A stretch of 64,000 nucleotides of DNA, from the NCBI GenBank assembly GCA_036725605.1, contig DAIMDW010000024.1, positions 1 to 64,000 of the forward strand. The letters are read 5' to 3'. Position 1 is the stretch's first letter; each line of letters opens with the position of its first letter. Under the pieces are notes generated by a model. The model ran no database searches. It worked only from the letters and a program-made list of their open reading frames with translations, and was not told the origin of the DNA. Origin of the DNA: CALBTQ01 sp036725605 (GTDB lineage Bacteria; Lernaellota; Lernaellaia; Lernaellales; Lernaellaceae). Positions 16,524 to 25,038 of the stretch are shown here, one piece after another. The translations under genes and the position numbers were made by a program.

Positions 16524-17891
16524 ATGCAATTACGACGCCTGACGATTTTTCTGCTGCTGCTGTCGTTGCTCGCGTTCGGCGCGAGCGCCTGTGGGAAAGC
16601 GAAACAACCGCCGATCGTGTTGATCGTGATCGACACCCTGCGCGCCGACCACGTGGGCTCCTACGGCTACGAACGGCCGACGACGCCGGCGCTGGACGCG
16701 TTCGCCAAGCAGGGCGTGCGCTTCGTGCACACCTACGCGCCGTCCAGTTGGACGGTGCCGAGCATGAACTCGATGTTCACCGGCGTTTATCCGCCCCGGC
16801 ACGGCGTGGTGTTCGCGGAGATCGAGAACGTGACGGTCTCCAGCCAGCAGACGATGAGCAAGAAATTCACCACGCTCGCCGAGTCGCTGCAGGCCGCGGG
16901 CTACGCGACCTTCGGCATTTCGGCGAACTATCACATGCACGAACAATACGGCATGGACCAGGGCTTCGATCACTACAAGACGTTCTGGTTCGCCGATCGC
17001 GAAGCGGTCGACAACCAACTGGAAATTTTCCTGCCGCAGATCCAGCGGCTGCAAAAGCAGGGCAAGCCCTATTTCCTGTTCGTGCACTACTTCGACCCGC
17101 ACCATCCGTACAAGATCAACAAGGGTTTCACCGAGCGCATGGCGCCGGAGCTGGACCTGGAGCTGGTGGAAAAATACTCGACGACCAAGTTCGTCGATTG
17201 GGCGCAGACCGGCGTGTTTTTCGAGGAGCCCGACAAGATGCAGATGCTGGTGGATCTGTACGACGGCGAAGTGGCCGCGTGCGACGATTCGGTGGCCAAG
17301 CTGCTCAAGAATCTGCCGGGCTACGAGCAGGCGGCGGTGGTGATCACCTCGGATCACGGCGAGGCTTTCGGTGAGCACCACAACATGATTCACGGACGCG
17401 ACCTGTACGCCGAGACGGTCAACGTGCCGCTGGCGATCAAGCTGCCGGGCGGCAAGCAGGCGGGGCTGACGGTCGATACGCCGGTGTCGCTGATCGATCT
17501 GTACCCGACGCTGGCGACGCTGGCCGGGGCGCAACGGCCCAAGTACCTGGACGGTCTGGACCTCGCGCCGTTGTGGAGCGGCAAGGCGTTGGCCGAGCGC
17601 ATGCTGTATTCGTTCACCGAACGCGTGCGGACCAACTCCTGGGCGGCGCTGATCGGGCCGCAATTCAAGCTGATGCACTCGATCTCGGAAAACAAGTACT
17701 TCCTCTTCGACCGGCTTAGCGATACAGCCGAAACCGACAATGTCTACGAACAGCACGGCAACCTGGCGCTGGAATACCGCCGGATGCTGGCCGAAAAGCG
17801 CGGGCAGGAGCCGCTGTACAAACCGGGCGTGACCGGCGAGCCGATGAGCGACCAACTGCGCTCGACGTTGCGCGACCTGGGCTATCTGTAA
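16524..17891 (+). CDS. Alkaline-phosphatase-superfamily (sulfatase-like) lipoprotein
   Basis: A protein of 455 residues with a lipoprotein-type signal (LLLLSLLAFGASA|C). The sulfatase/phosphatase fold is shown by IVLIVIDTLRADHVGSYGY (metal-binding Asp), HYFDPHHPY, ITSDHGEAFGEHH and a C-terminal LRDLGYL. The nucleophile region is SSWTVPSMNSMFTG: the Cys (or Ser) of the CxPxR formylglycine motif is absent and Thr is the likely nucleophile, as in phosphotransferase-type members. It therefore more likely cleaves or transfers a phospho- or phosphoglycerol-type group on an envelope glycan or lipid than a sulfate ester; the substrate is not determinable. Confidence 0.85.
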   Translation: MQLRRLTIFLLLLSLLAFGASACGKAKQPPIVLIVIDTLRADHVGSYGYERPTTPALDAFAKQGVRFVHTYAPSSWTVPSMNSMFTGVYPPRHGVVFAEIENVTVSSQQTMSKKFTTLAESLQAAGYATFGISANYHMHEQYGMDQGFDHYKTFWFADREAVDNQLEIFLPQIQRLQKQGKPYFLFVHYFDPHHPYKINKGFTERMAPELDLELVEKYSTTKFVDWAQTGVFFEEPDKMQMLVDLYDGEVAACDDSVAKLLKNLPGYEQAAVVITSDHGEAFGEHHNMIHGRDLYAETVNVPLAIKLPGGKQAGLTVDTPVSLIDLYPTLATLAGAQRPKYLDGLDLAPLWSGKALAERMLYSFTERVRTNSWAALIGPQFKLMHSISENKYFLFDRLSDTAETDNVYEQHGNLALEYRRMLAEKRGQEPLYKPGVTGEPMSDQLRSTLRDLGYL

Positions 17892-18135
17892 GCGTCCGGT
17901 CGAATTCTAACCAATTGAATTATTGTCTTTATTGTTGACCCTCCGTGCATATTCGTTGTATGCAAAAAGAGCAACCGCAAGAAGAAACGATACATCATCG
18001 CTCAACGACCATCGGACGCACCGCCAGGCAGGCGCCGGATGATTATTCATCCGGACGCACGGCGATTCCATTCGGATAGGCGAACCATCGACGACAACCG
18101 CAAAAGGATATCGATACGAAAACAAAGGAGGGCCG

Positions 18136-18717
18136 ATGAACAGAAAACTTATTCCGATTTTGCTGCTGCCGCTGGTGCTGGCGTTGGTATTGCTCTTCGC
18201 CTGCGACATCGAGGAAACGGCGAAGGACGTGGCCGGCGACCAGATCGACACCAGCTTCGACGAGGACGCGACGCTGGAGCTCGAGCCGATCGAAGCCTCC
18301 GACGGCGGCGGCACGCAGACGCTGGACATGGACTGCGGCACGACCTCGGTGGCCGAGGAGCTGAAAAAGCACGACATCGATGAGGATGACGTGGACATCG
18401 ATTCGGTCGATCTGGACTTCGTCGACGCCAAGTACGCCGAGGCGGTTTGGGAGCCGGTGGAAGTGACCAACATGAACTGCATGCTGACCATGACCGGCTC
18501 GGTGGGCACGGTGACGGTGGTGGAAACGGGCGTGGAAAAAGGCAGCTCGAGCTGGACGGGCATCGACGTGCCCAGCGACGCGGTGTCCTTCATCAACCAC
18601 TACCTGGACCATCGCGACGAGGAATTCAACTACTGTGTCGAGTGCACCGACGCCGATTCGTATTCGGTAATCTGGCAGGTGCGCATCGGCGTGACCGTCA
18701 AGGGGGAGATCCTGTAA
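18136..18717 (+). CDS. Acidic lipoprotein (hypothetical)
   Basis: A protein of 193 residues starting at an ATG preceded by AAAGGAGGG. The signal peptide ends LLFA|C. The mature part is acidic and beta-rich (DEDDVDIDSVDLDFVDA, WEPVEVTNMNCMLTMTGSVGTVTVVETG), consistent with a small outer-membrane-anchored beta-sandwich. No family is recognised. A strong terminator follows. Confidence 0.75.
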   Translation: MNRKLIPILLLPLVLALVLLFACDIEETAKDVAGDQIDTSFDEDATLELEPIEASDGGGTQTLDMDCGTTSVAEELKKHDIDEDDVDIDSVDLDFVDAKYAEAVWEPVEVTNMNCMLTMTGSVGTVTVVETGVEKGSSSWTGIDVPSDAVSFINHYLDHRDEEFNYCVECTDADSYSVIWQVRIGVTVKGEIL

Positions 18718-18738
18718 ACGAAGCGGGCCGAACCTCAT

Positions 18739-18766
18739 GCCCGTCCCGGTTGGGACGGGCTTTTTT
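18739..18766 (+). terminator. Rho-independent terminator
   Basis: GCCCGTCCC-ggtt-GGGACGGGC followed by TTTTTT: a perfect 9-bp stem with a 4-nt loop, 21 bases after the lipoprotein stop codon. Confidence 0.9.
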
Positions 18767-18861
18767 ATGGCGGCGCGGTTGACTGTGAGCCGACTTTAAA
18801 CATAAACTTAAAAAGATATTCCAACTTTAATAAATTATCACATACCTTTGGGGAGGTCACT

Positions 18862-19545
18862 ATGTCGTTCTTCCAAAAACTGTTCGGCAAAAAGAAATTT
18901 TACGCCAAAGACAACCTAGGTACGCGTTACGACACGGAGGATAAAGCAACCAATGCTTGGAATGTCCAAGGCATGAGCGTGTCGGAAGGTTCGAACGTCA
19001 ACTTGCATTTCACCTCCGGTCAGGGTGCGGTGAACGCCCAAATCACCGCGAAGGGATATCCTTATTTCTGTTATCGGTTCGCCACTCAGGAACAGGCGGA
19101 AACGGCGTTCGCCGCGTTGCCGTTCATCCAAAAAGCCGAGGACTCCGGCGAGTTCATCAGCACCAAGGTGCTGGAATACGGCTGTTTCGGGATCGACGAA
19201 GGCGAGTGGGAAATAATTGCCTGGGGCGCCGACCTGACGCGGTCGTTGTTCGACGAAGCGTTGAAAGTCATGCAGGCGAACGACGGCCGGCAGCGCGGCG
19301 CACGCGAGCCGAAGGAAGATGAAAAACCGGCCGCCGCCAAGGCCAAACCGGCCAAGCCGAAGGTGAAATACGTCGGCACCGAAAGCAACGGCCCGAACAC
19401 CTACGAGGTTTATAAAGCCAAGTCCAAAGACGAGGCGCTTGCCTACCTGCAGGATCGCACGGTAAACAAACGGCTGTACTACGTGGTGGTCGAGACGCCC
19501 GAAGGCAACTGGGGCCGCGACATCCAGGGAGTCTACAAGGAATAG
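18862..19545 (+). CDS. Cytoplasmic hypothetical protein with Lys/Ala/Pro linker
   Basis: A protein of 227 residues starting at an ATG preceded by GGGGAGG. It begins MSFFQKLFGKKKFY, has no signal peptide, and shows two small alpha/beta regions (residues ~20-140 and ~170-227) joined by a linker EKPAAAKAKPAKPKVKY. The C-terminal region (YEVYKAKSKDEALAYLQDRTV...YYVVVETPEGNWGRD) resembles small repeats found in prokaryotic stress or modulator proteins, but no family name is certain. It ends 5 bases from a convergent gene. Confidence 0.7.
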   Translation: MSFFQKLFGKKKFYAKDNLGTRYDTEDKATNAWNVQGMSVSEGSNVNLHFTSGQGAVNAQITAKGYPYFCYRFATQEQAETAFAALPFIQKAEDSGEFISTKVLEYGCFGIDEGEWEIIAWGADLTRSLFDEALKVMQANDGRQRGAREPKEDEKPAAAKAKPAKPKVKYVGTESNGPNTYEVYKAKSKDEALAYLQDRTVNKRLYYVVVETPEGNWGRDIQGVYKE

Positions 19546-19550
19546 CCGCG

Positions 19551-20753
19551 CTAATCGGTGTGGATCCAAAACCGGCGCAGGTTGTAGCGGTAGTAGCGAT
19601 CGTCGAGCGCACCCAACAGCGACGCGGAAATCCAGCCGCCGCGGCCGTCGTCATCCAACAACTTCGAGGGAATGACCGTGGCGTACCCGCCGTGGTAGTC
19701 GTCGCTGAGCGGTTCCTCGTTCCAGGGCTCGAAACGCACGAGCGTCCAGGGTCCCCAGGGCTTGGGCGCCTCGTAGAACATCCACCCCGCGTCGGCCCAC
19801 GATGAATACAGGTATCGATTCAATGGCGGGATGTAGACCACGCCGCCCTGCGCGATGCCGCCCATGCCCGGACCGTACTCGGTGTCGTCCTCCAGCGCTG
19901 GCACGCGATCGGTGATGTCCGACGACCAGGTCGGCGCGCCCGCACCGTCGAGTCCGGCGAAAAACTCCCACCCGGCGATGTTCGGCAGATCTTCGGGCAA
20001 AACGCGGGCGAGGAACATCTTGGTCTGGATGAAGCCCGGCGAGTGCCGCCAGTTGTAATCGAGGCCGTACACGTAGACGTACTCGTCGATCGCCCACCGC
20101 TGACATTGGCCGAAGTCGAGGAAGAAGCCGGTGGTGAACACGTAGTCGGTGAACATCGGCCGTTCGCGGTCGTAATGCCAGGTGACGCCATAGTCTTCGC
20201 TGACGCTCAGCGAGGCGTGCGGGGCTTCGCCGAACTCGTTGGGGCTGGTCCAGGCGGCGAGGTTCTGGAAGAACATGTACAGCTTACCGTCGACGCAGGT
20301 CATGCCGGTCGGTTTGCGCGACAGTTGCCAGCGCGGCGGCCACTTGCCGGCGATCATGTTGCCGGTGGCGGCGGGCGAGGTGTGGCCGGTCATCAACGGC
20401 GGCTTGCCTTCGAGGCGCGAGACGGCGATGTCGGTGGGCCACCATTGCCAGGCGAAACCGTCGCCGTTGGCCGCGTACATGTTGCCGTCGTCGGCCCAGG
20501 TCACCGGCCACAAGTCACCGCAGCGCGTGGGGAAAAACGGTCCGGGAATCTGGTAGGTCGTGTGCCGTTCGAAGGTGATGCCGGTGATCGGCGTCGAGGG
20601 CGGCCGCGGACGGTTGCTCAGGGGCGTCCAGGCGAAGCCTGCGGCCGTCGTTTGCGCCGCCGAGGTCGTCGCGAGCGAACGTATGGGGGTCGTATCACCG
20701 CAAGCGGCGAGCAACGCTACGCACAAGATGAGGATCGTCCACCGACAGGCCAT
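19551..20753 (-). CDS. DUF4185-like propeller lipoprotein
   Basis: A protein of 400 residues with lipobox LAAC (ILCVALLAA|C). The body is rich in Trp and Tyr with repeated four-strand motifs (CGDLWPVTWADDGNMYAANGDG, MTCVDGKLYMFFQNL, WRHSPGFIQTKMFLARV, PPLNRYLYSSWADAGWMFYEAPKPWGPWTLV). This is typical of DUF4185/glycosidase-like five-bladed propellers. It would be an outer-membrane-facing or periplasmic carbohydrate-related protein; catalysis is not established. It resembles in style the riboswitch-controlled DUF4185-like protein at 33088. Confidence 0.7.
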   Translation of the reverse strand: MACRWTILILCVALLAACGDTTPIRSLATTSAAQTTAAGFAWTPLSNRPRPPSTPITGITFERHTTYQIPGPFFPTRCGDLWPVTWADDGNMYAANGDGFAWQWWPTDIAVSRLEGKPPLMTGHTSPAATGNMIAGKWPPRWQLSRKPTGMTCVDGKLYMFFQNLAAWTSPNEFGEAPHASLSVSEDYGVTWHYDRERPMFTDYVFTTGFFLDFGQCQRWAIDEYVYVYGLDYNWRHSPGFIQTKMFLARVLPEDLPNIAGWEFFAGLDGAGAPTWSSDITDRVPALEDDTEYGPGMGGIAQGGVVYIPPLNRYLYSSWADAGWMFYEAPKPWGPWTLVRFEPWNEEPLSDDYHGGYATVIPSKLLDDDGRGGWISASLLGALDDRYYRYNLRRFWIHTD

Positions 20754-20844
20754 GGCTCCCCCCAGGGTCGGTCGACGCTATTGTAGCGGAAAATAAAGTG
20801 TTTTTACAATAGGAAGGGGAGTAAATGTGCGTAGCGGCGCCGGG

Positions 20845-21057
20845 TCACTGGGTGGGGAAATCCTGCACGAGCAGGGCGGCCACCTGGAGCGAAGCGTCGA
20901 CGGGGAAATCATCGTTGTGCACCACTTTGTCCTCGCCCTGGGCGAGCGGGCCAATGGCCGAGGTGGTGTCGATGGTGAACATGGCGACGGTCATCACCAT
21001 AAATAACAGAGCTAACGCCGCTAAAAGAAGCTGGGTTCCGCCTACTTTGCGTGCCAT
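20845..21057 (-). CDS. Small membrane-anchored protein
   Basis: A protein of 70 residues starting at MARKVGGT, preceded by GTGGAGGG. It has one hydrophobic N-terminal helix (LLLAALALLFMVMTVAMF) and an acidic extracytoplasmic part (TTSAIGPLAQGEDKVVHNDDFPVD). The function is unknown. Confidence 0.55.
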   Translation of the reverse strand: MARKVGGTQLLLAALALLFMVMTVAMFTIDTTSAIGPLAQGEDKVVHNDDFPVDASLQVAALLVQDFPTQ

Positions 21058-21138
21058 GGTTCGTCCCTCCACTTTATATTTCGGAGAGAATTGCCAGCAA
21101 CTCAAGCATTTTAGGGAGTTTATGCGCCGATGCGACAT

Positions 21139-21290
21139 ATTAATTAAGGGACACCATACTTAATTAAAAAAACATAATGAAAACAAAAGGTTAAATTGCG
21201 CCTACGTGCACCGGCCTCAATAATACGAAAAAATCCCACTATTCAACCATTTTTCCCATCCATAATAATTAAGTATGGTGTCCCTCCATT
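21139..21290. repeat. Two family C repeats in inverted orientation
   Basis: At 21140-21167 TTAATTAAG and CTTAATTAA form perfect 9-bp arms around GGACACCATA. At 21262-21290 a second copy reads the other way (AATTAAGTATGGTGTCCCTCC). The 95 bases between them contain no gene. The pair lies just upstream of a methyltransferase gene. Confidence 0.7.
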
Positions 21291-21335
21291 AAAAGCGTGT
21301 TGACAAGAGGAGTCGGATGTCGACATGCTCGTGCC

Positions 21336-21989
21336 ATGGGGACGAGAAGAATAGCGTGTATTGTTTGCGGCGATGCGTCCGTGCGGCATTTCACAACGGT
21401 GGCCGGGCGCGATTACCGGAGCTGTGAGCGATGCCGCGCGACGTTTCTGGATCCGGCGCAGCGCCTGACGCCCGACGAGGAGCTGGCGCGCTACCGCCGG
21501 CACCAAAACGATCCGCAGGATGCCGGGTATCGCGCGCACCTGGCGCGGTTGGTCGATCCGCTGCTGGCGAAGCTGCCGCCCGGCGCGCAGGGATTGGATT
21601 ACGGTTGCGGACCGGGCCCGGCATTGGCCCAGATGCTGACGGCGGCGGGGCATCGCGTCGCGCTGTACGACGTGTTTTTCTATCCGGAGCGCGACAATCT
21701 GGAGCGGCAATACGATTTCATCGCCTGTTCGGAAGCCGTCGAGCACTTTCACGATCCGGCGGCGGAGTTCGCGCGCTTCGACGACCTGCTGCGGCCCGGC
21801 GGCGTGCTGGCGATTTTAACCGCGTTCCCGCCCGCGGAGGAATCCTTCGCCAACTGGCACTATCGGCGCGACCCGACCCACGTGGTTTTCTACGACCCCG
21901 AAACCCTGCACTACCTCGCCGCGCGCTTCGGCTGGAGTTGCGAAATCCCCTCGCCCGGCGTCGTGTTCATGCACAAAGCGCCGGCGTGA
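21336..21989 (+). CDS. Class I SAM-dependent methyltransferase with N-terminal Cys4 zinc motif
   Basis: A protein of 217 residues. A GTG at 21297 is an alternative start; the ATG is given because the recognisable domain starts just after it, but the ribosome binding site is unclear. Two CxxC pairs (CIVC and CERC, 20 residues apart) form a small zinc finger like that at the front of many Methyltransf_23 proteins. The SAM motif is LDYGCGPGPALAQML, and motif II/III parts are FIACSEAVEHFHDP and LLRPGGVLAILTAFP. The methyl acceptor, perhaps a sugar or small metabolite, is unknown. Confidence 0.82.
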   Translation: MGTRRIACIVCGDASVRHFTTVAGRDYRSCERCRATFLDPAQRLTPDEELARYRRHQNDPQDAGYRAHLARLVDPLLAKLPPGAQGLDYGCGPGPALAQMLTAAGHRVALYDVFFYPERDNLERQYDFIACSEAVEHFHDPAAEFARFDDLLRPGGVLAILTAFPPAEESFANWHYRRDPTHVVFYDPETLHYLAARFGWSCEIPSPGVVFMHKAPA

Positions 21990-22356
21990 GGCTGAGTAGC
22001 TCCTTTTATGGAAGTCTTGGCCAACTCCCACATCACATGAACCCTTCAGGTAAAACCGGGCGCACGTCGGTCGAAATTATGGAAAATCGTTCGGCGCTTG
22101 TCTAAGAGGGTTTACCAATGTTCGTTTATTTTCCTGATAACATTTTGTTGCCCATCGCAAGGCGATGTCAACCGCGTCTAGTATGGTTCTTCGAGTAAGG
22201 CTAATATCTAAAGGTTAGTTGCTTTCTTGATGCCTCCATCGTCGTCTGCGTTGTAGAATCGAGTTAGAAATCTACAAAAAAATGATAATGCTCTCAGCTT
22301 GTTTACTAATGAGTTTTGATAGAATATATATTAGTTGTTATTGAAGGAAAACCAAC

Positions 22357-23973
22357 GTGAACATTGATAACAAAATTGTTTTAGCATTTGAAGCTCTTGA
22401 TCAAAATAACATTAATAAATCTATCAATCTTGCTACAGAAATAGAAAAAGATATTCTGAGCATACCCGAGACAACTAATTATTTATTATACCACAATCTG
22501 TGTGGATTATTAATTGATATAGGATCGTCAAAGGGGGATGAAAATATTATAAAAAGGGGGATTGATACTGGAGAAAGAATTTTGCCCCACATCCAAAATG
22601 AAAAACATCTGTTTAGTAATTATTATAATCTTGCAAACGGATATTTATGTATTTGGACTCTTAGACAATATGATTGTATAGATCAAGGAACAATTGATGA
22701 TAGTTACTTTAAAGCGAAAGACTTCTATTTACATGCGCATTTATTATTAAAATCAATCCAACAACAACTATCAGATATTCAAATTGCTCAGTTTTATGTT
22801 AATTATGCTAATTGTTTGGATTCCCTTCATCGATCGGTTGACGCAATATCAAATTATGAAAATGCATTAAAATATCTCCCAAACATGCCTGAAGCGTTAG
22901 GAAATAAAGGAATAACACTAAGGCATCTTGCACCATTGGTGAGGGGACACACGCATTTATTTTACATCGAAGCAAAAAAATTGCTTGAAAAAGCTCTTGA
23001 ATATTCACCGCCACCACATATGGTCCGCCCTTTTAAGGAAAATCTTTTATATGTAGATAGAATAATTCAAGCACATAAAAAAATGGAAATAGAACCAATT
23101 AATAGGCCGGTACCGGTTAACAATTTTGAACGGTTTACGCAAAAAATTTGTCTAGAAAATCATTTATACTTAACACCAACAACAATGATTGGTGATGATG
23201 AATTTGTTGTGTTAGGAGATCCAATGTATCTTTCTGGGATTCTAGAAATTCAACAACAACCAGGAAGGCCAGAAAGAATAATCACTTTTATCAATCAATT
23301 AAAACAAGAATATATAATGGCCCGATATTTTTTCATTCAAGGGTTATCATCGTCAAAGAATATAGCTTCTATTTATAAAAATGTTGAATTATATTCACCG
23401 TTAGACTATTCGCTTGAAGGACCATATATCCAACTTTTAAAAACATCATTGCGTTCATCAATGGATCTCCTCGATAAAATGGCTGTTTTTGTGCACGATT
23501 ACTTTAGAATAAAAAAGGGCAAAGATAGATATATATATTTTCGAAATATTTGGACCGAATCACCAAATCCCTATAAATTAAAACCAGAATTCAAAGAATC
23601 GAAAAATATTTTTGCTTTTGCTTTATCAGATATCGCTCGAGAGTTAAGCTTTGGAGGACATTTAAATCATTTAATAGGTTTAAGAAATGCGCTAACCCAT
23701 CGTTTTCTTGTTGTTCACGACATTATACATCCAGAACAACTCAATACTGATATCAAACGAATAAAGTTTAGGGATTTTATTAATGATTGCCTAACAGCAC
23801 TTACAATTTCGAAGTCATCTATTATGTATTTAATATTACTAATTGACACTGAAGAAAGAAAAAAGAAAAAGGGCAACTACATATTAAAAAAAATACCTTT
23901 ATCACCAACAGAAAAAATCAATTCCTGGTCTCCAAGTTTTCTAGAAAACAAATCAGATAATGAATTATCTTAG
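22357..23973 (+). CDS. TPR protein with LA2681-like C-terminal HEPN domain, AT-rich
   Basis: A protein of 538 residues beginning with GTG (GAAGGA precedes it). The gene is strongly AT-rich and uses AAA/ATA/TTA codons, unlike every neighbour, so it was probably acquired recently. Residues ~1-245 are helical TPR-like repeats (YYNLANGYLCIW, FYVNYANCLDSLHRSVDAISNYENALKYLPNMPEALGNKGITLR). The C-terminal region matches the LA2681-like HEPN arrangement: a long helical segment with SFGGHLNHLIGLRNALTHRFLV, in which RNALTH is the Rx4H motif of HEPN RNases. Known HEPN domains often cut RNA in toxin-antitoxin or phage-defence systems. No antitoxin or partner gene is seen next to it. Confidence 0.75.
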   Translation: MNIDNKIVLAFEALDQNNINKSINLATEIEKDILSIPETTNYLLYHNLCGLLIDIGSSKGDENIIKRGIDTGERILPHIQNEKHLFSNYYNLANGYLCIWTLRQYDCIDQGTIDDSYFKAKDFYLHAHLLLKSIQQQLSDIQIAQFYVNYANCLDSLHRSVDAISNYENALKYLPNMPEALGNKGITLRHLAPLVRGHTHLFYIEAKKLLEKALEYSPPPHMVRPFKENLLYVDRIIQAHKKMEIEPINRPVPVNNFERFTQKICLENHLYLTPTTMIGDDEFVVLGDPMYLSGILEIQQQPGRPERIITFINQLKQEYIMARYFFIQGLSSSKNIASIYKNVELYSPLDYSLEGPYIQLLKTSLRSSMDLLDKMAVFVHDYFRIKKGKDRYIYFRNIWTESPNPYKLKPEFKESKNIFAFALSDIARELSFGGHLNHLIGLRNALTHRFLVVHDIIHPEQLNTDIKRIKFRDFINDCLTALTISKSSIMYLILLIDTEERKKKKGNYILKKIPLSPTEKINSWSPSFLENKSDNELS

Positions 23974-23974
23974 T

Positions 23975-24010
23975 ACATCCAGGCGAGCCATTATAGGCTC
24001 GCCTGGATGT
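23975..24010. terminator. Bidirectional terminator, 15-bp perfect stem
   Basis: ACATCCAGGCGAGCC at 23975-23989 and its complement at 23996-24010 flank the loop ATTATA. It separates the AT-rich HEPN gene from the convergent GAPDH gene. Confidence 0.75.
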
Positions 24011-24021
24011 ATTTTGCTCGC

Positions 24022-25026
24022 TTAGATGTAGAACAGGCGCTCGCAGAGGTCGACGATGCGGTTGGAGTAACCCCACTCGTTGTCGTACCAGGAGCTGACC
24101 TTGACCCAGTTGCCGTTGAGGACCTGGGTGAGGCCGGAATCGAAGATCGACGAGTGCGGATTGTCGATGATGTCGACCGAGACGATCGGGTCGATGGTGT
24201 ACTCGAGGATGTTGCGCAGATAGGTCATCGACGCGTTCTTCATCGCCTCGTTGATCTTCTTGACGGTCGCTTTTTTGTCCAGCTCGACAATCAGGTCGCA
24301 GACCGAACCGTCGGCCACCGGCACGCGATAGGCCATGCCCTGCATTTTGCCGTTGAGTTCGGGAATGACCGTGCCGATCGCCTTGGCCGCGCCGGTCGTG
24401 GTCGGGATGACCGACAACGTGGCGCCGCGGGCCCGCCGCGGATCGCTGTGCGGGAAGTCGAGCAGGCGCTGGTCGTTGGTGTAGGCGTGCACGGTGATCA
24501 TGTAACCGCGTTTCACGCCGAAGGTGTCGTGCAAGACCTTGACCACCGGAGCGGCGCAGTTGGTGGTGCACGAGGCGTTGGAAACCAACTGCATGTTCTT
24601 GGTCAGCACGTTGTGGTTGACGCCGAGCACGACGGTGGCGTCCAGCGCGTTTTTGGGCGGCACGGCGAGCACGACTTTCTTCGCGCCGGCCTTGAGGTGG
24701 CCTTCCAACTGTTCGCGCTTGCGGAAGACGCCGGTGGAGTCGATGACGACGTCGACCTTGAGTTTCTTCCAGGGCAGTTTGGTCGGGTCTTTGACGGCGG
24801 TCAGCAAAATCTTGTTGCCGCCGACGAACATGAAGTTCTTTTCGATCCGCGCCGCGTCTTTGTAGACGCCGTGGATCGAATCGTATTTGAAGCTGTGGAG
24901 CAACTGCTCGGGGTCGGTCAGGTCGTTGATGCCGACGAATTCGAGATCAACGTTGCGTTCCAGGGCGGCGCGCAGCACGGAGCGGCCGACTCGACCAAAT
25001 CCATTAATCGCTACTCGTAAAGTCAT
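24022..25026 (-). CDS. gap: Glyceraldehyde-3-phosphate dehydrogenase, type I
   Basis: A protein of 334 residues, normal length, with AAAAGGAGG before the ATG. The NAD-binding site INGFGRVGR is at the start and INDL supplies the Asp that favours NAD. The catalytic Cys153 lies in SNASCTTN, and other conserved blocks are KYDSIHG, DSTGVF and SWYDNEWGYSNR. It catalyses NAD-dependent oxidation and phosphorylation of glyceraldehyde-3-phosphate in glycolysis, in the cytoplasm. It follows a divergent paralogue by 12 bases on the same strand, so the two are co-transcribed. Confidence 0.95.
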   Translation of the reverse strand: MTLRVAINGFGRVGRSVLRAALERNVDLEFVGINDLTDPEQLLHSFKYDSIHGVYKDAARIEKNFMFVGGNKILLTAVKDPTKLPWKKLKVDVVIDSTGVFRKREQLEGHLKAGAKKVVLAVPPKNALDATVVLGVNHNVLTKNMQLVSNASCTTNCAAPVVKVLHDTFGVKRGYMITVHAYTNDQRLLDFPHSDPRRARGATLSVIPTTTGAAKAIGTVIPELNGKMQGMAYRVPVADGSVCDLIVELDKKATVKKINEAMKNASMTYLRNILEYTIDPIVSVDIIDNPHSSIFDSGLTQVLNGNWVKVSSWYDNEWGYSNRIVDLCERLFYI

Positions 25027-25038
25027 TGCGGCCTCCTT

